Notes under the pieces: generated by a model
The model's input: only the letters and a program-made list of their open reading frames with translations
Database searches by the model: none
What the model was told of the DNA's origin: nothing
Assembly (NCBI GenBank): GCA_002508495.1
Contig: DANA01000041.1
Coordinates: 35,215 to 42,478 of the forward strand
Origin: Methanoregula sp. UBA276
GTDB lineage: Archaea > Halobacteriota > Methanomicrobia > Methanomicrobiales > Methanospirillaceae
DNA length: 7,264 nt
Reading direction: 5' to 3'
Shown: positions 5,850-7,264 of the stretch, piece by piece
Layout: each line of letters begins with the position of its first letter
Position numbering within the stretch: position 1 is the first letter of the stretch
Translations under genes and position numbers: made by a program

Positions 5850-6710
5850 ATGATGAAACAGCTCCGGACGGTCGAACGCATCCTCTCTGCTTACGCAACC
5901 GTCGAAGGTGCAGGCGTCCGTCTCCACCGGGCATTCGGCTATTACGAGGTGCCCCAGTTCGACCCGTTCCTGATGCTCGATGATTTCCGGGCACAGCGGC
6001 CGGAAGATTACCTTGCCGGGTTCCCCTACCACCCTCACCGGGGGATCGAGACCGTTACGTACATGCTGGAAGGGGCTCTTGACCACGAGGACAGCATCGG
6101 GCACAAGGGGAGACTGACCGGGGGCGATGTCCAGTGGATGACTGCCGGGTCCGGTGTCATCCACCAGGAGATGCCCGGCCCGGTCGATGGGAAGATGGGC
6201 GGGTTCCAGCTCTGGATCAACCTGCCGCGGGCACACAAGATGACCAAACCCCGGTACCAGCATATCCGCAGTGCAAAGATCCCCTCAGTATCCCCGCAGC
6301 CCGGGAGCACGGTCCGTGTCATCAGCGGGACGGTAGACGGGGTGACCGGCCCGGTAAAAAAGGTTGTATCCGACCCGCTCTTCCTCGACGTCACGCTGGA
6401 ACCCGGGTCATCGTTTTCCCACGGCATCACGTCTGCCCATACCGCATTTGCCTATGTTTTTGGCGGCGAAGGGGCCTTCGATCCGGGGGCTGAATACCGG
6501 GTCCATAACCGGGATCTTGTCCTCTTCACCCATGGTACTACTGTCCAGGCACGCGCATCGGGAAAGGGCATGCGTTTCCTCCTCATCGCGGGCCGGCCTC
6601 TTGGCGAACCGGTTGCCTGGCGCGGGTCGGTAGTCATGAATACCCGCGAGGACCTGCGGCAGGCATCTGCCGATGAGAAGGCAGGGACATTTATTAAAAC
6701 TGCCCGGTAA
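5850..6710 (+). CDS. Pirin family protein (bicupin)
   Basis: This 286-aa protein is a full-length pirin-type bicupin. The N-terminal cupin carries the metal ligands H61 and H63 in FPYHPHRGIET and H105 and E107 in SGVIHQEM, the same four residues as in human pirin. Conserved FDPFLMLDDF, GGDVQWMTAGSG and GGFQLWINLP blocks are also present. The C-terminal cupin (about 180-270) includes AFAYVFGGEG and lacks metal ligands, as is usual. Family proteins bind Fe and some have quercetin 2,3-dioxygenase activity; roles in archaea are unknown. I chose ATG 5850, with ATG 5853 close behind, because related proteins begin near this MMK stretch and a TATA-like block suggests a leaderless start. ATG 5835 would add five residues (MSCCL). 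No Shine-Dalgarno site is seen. The FkbM-type gene follows after 17 bp, probably on the same transcript. Confidence 0.93.
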   Translation: MMKQLRTVERILSAYATVEGAGVRLHRAFGYYEVPQFDPFLMLDDFRAQRPEDYLAGFPYHPHRGIETVTYMLEGALDHEDSIGHKGRLTGGDVQWMTAGSGVIHQEMPGPVDGKMGGFQLWINLPRAHKMTKPRYQHIRSAKIPSVSPQPGSTVRVISGTVDGVTGPVKKVVSDPLFLDVTLEPGSSFSHGITSAHTAFAYVFGGEGAFDPGAEYRVHNRDLVLFTHGTTVQARASGKGMRFLLIAGRPLGEPVAWRGSVVMNTREDLRQASADEKAGTFIKTAR

Positions 6711-6717
6711 TCCATTC

Positions 6718-6724
6718 AGGAGTG
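6718..6724 (+). promoter_or_regulatory. Ribosome binding site of the FkbM-type gene
   Basis: AGGAGTG lies a few bases before ATG 6728 and is the clearest Shine-Dalgarno site in the window. An in-frame TGA at 6725-6727 directly before the ATG rules out a longer start. A strong site here fits an internal gene of a two-gene transcript, in contrast to the site-poor first genes. Confidence 0.65.
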
Positions 6725-6727
6725 TGA

Positions 6728-7264
6728 ATGTCCGGGCTGCCCCTTCATGTATCGGACGATGGTGTCCGGTTCCGCGTCCATCCCGTCCCCTGCCGGCAGG
6801 TCTTCGAGGTGCCCGAGTACTGTCTTTCCGACATCCGGCCGGATGACCGGGTTCTCGATATCGGTGCCAACGCCGGTGCGTTCTGCATACGGGCAGCACG
6901 CATGAGCAACTGTGTCACCGCGGTTGAACCGGTCACTGCCGTGATCCTTGCCGGCAATGTCCGCCTGAACGGGGTGGATGTCAGGATAATCGAAGCAGGT
7001 CTTGGAGACGGGAGGCCGGCCGTATGCCGGTGGGACGACGAGTCGGCACTCGTGCCGACCTGGACCCTTGGTGCACTGGTCGGGATGGCAGGTGGCTGTG
7101 ATTTTTTAAAATGCGATTGCGAAGGTGCAGAGTACGGTATCCGGCCCGGTGAACTTGACGGGATCCGGCGGATCGAGATGGAGCTGCACCTCCCCCCGAT
7201 CTCCGGGCCCCCGGCACCCGCCCTCCTCGATTACATCGATGCCCACTACGAGTACACTATCGAG
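6728..7264 (+). CDS. FkbM-type SAM-dependent methyltransferase, 5' part
   Basis: The frame is open from ATG 6728 to the window end, giving 179 residues without a stop. Motif I for S-adenosylmethionine binding is VLDIGANAG at 42-50, and the acidic residue after the next strand is E67 in TAVEP. The FkbM signature DFLKCDCEGAEY is at 125-136, and a following strand reads RRIEMELH. FkbM proteins O-methylate sugars or small molecules, but archaeal members are mostly uncharacterised and some are related to tRNA Trm5-like folds, so the substrate is open. The protein is rich in cysteine (22, 32, 53, 62, 100, 124, 129, 131), including C129-x-C131 inside the signature where an Ile and Val are more usual. 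It follows the pirin gene by 17 bp. The part missing on the right should be short, since the domain is nearly complete. Confidence 0.88.
   Translation, partial: MSGLPLHVSDDGVRFRVHPVPCRQVFEVPEYCLSDIRPDDRVLDIGANAGAFCIRAARMSNCVTAVEPVTAVILAGNVRLNGVDVRIIEAGLGDGRPAVCRWDDESALVPTWTLGALVGMAGGCDFLKCDCEGAEYGIRPGELDGIRRIEMELHLPPISGPPAPALLDYIDAHYEYTIE

Noticed and set aside
5532..6263. Minus-strand open frame of 243 codons
   Set aside because: It covers the 5' parts of both the GNAT and pirin genes in a wrong frame and has no domain signal.

Overview
The window looks like a piece of chromosome from a methanogenic archaeon, most likely of the order Methanomicrobiales (Methanoregula-like). This is an inference from its moderately high GC content, AT-rich archaeal TATA-like boxes in the gaps, frequent weak or absent Shine-Dalgarno sites, GTG starts, and the gene mix. 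No rRNA, tRNA, CRISPR array or insertion sequence was seen.

Layout from left to right. The window opens inside a SpoIIE/PP2C-type phosphatase domain (1-576, +). It converges on an unrecognised protein of about 188 aa (625-1191, -). A 207-bp gap then leads to a cation diffusion facilitator (CDF) family membrane protein (1399-2352, +). This protein lacks most of the canonical metal ligands. Only 12 bp separate it from the convergent end of a large fused enzyme (2365-4281, -). The fusion carries N-carbamoylputrescine amidase followed by agmatine deiminase, so one chain could turn agmatine into putrescine.

The 346-bp gap 4282-4627 is the most structured non-coding part of the window. It holds the fusion gene's promoter, two nested or short palindromes, and five copies of a TGCACCA-type element spaced at whole numbers of helical turns. 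The array runs up to an acetate/succinate transporter homologue of the GPR1/FUN34/YaaH family (4628-5218, +). That gene's 3' end overlaps a convergent GNAT acetyltransferase (5191-5757, -). A short gap, probably a two-way promoter, leads to a pirin-family cupin protein (5850-6710, +). This is followed 17 bp later by an FkbM-type methyltransferase that runs off the window (6728-7264, +).

Apart from the pirin-FkbM pair, the genes are single units in alternating orientation rather than one operon, so no multi-gene system is evident. The points most worth a second look are the phased TGCACCA array, the CDF protein with lysines in its metal site, and the bifunctional putrescine-forming fusion.
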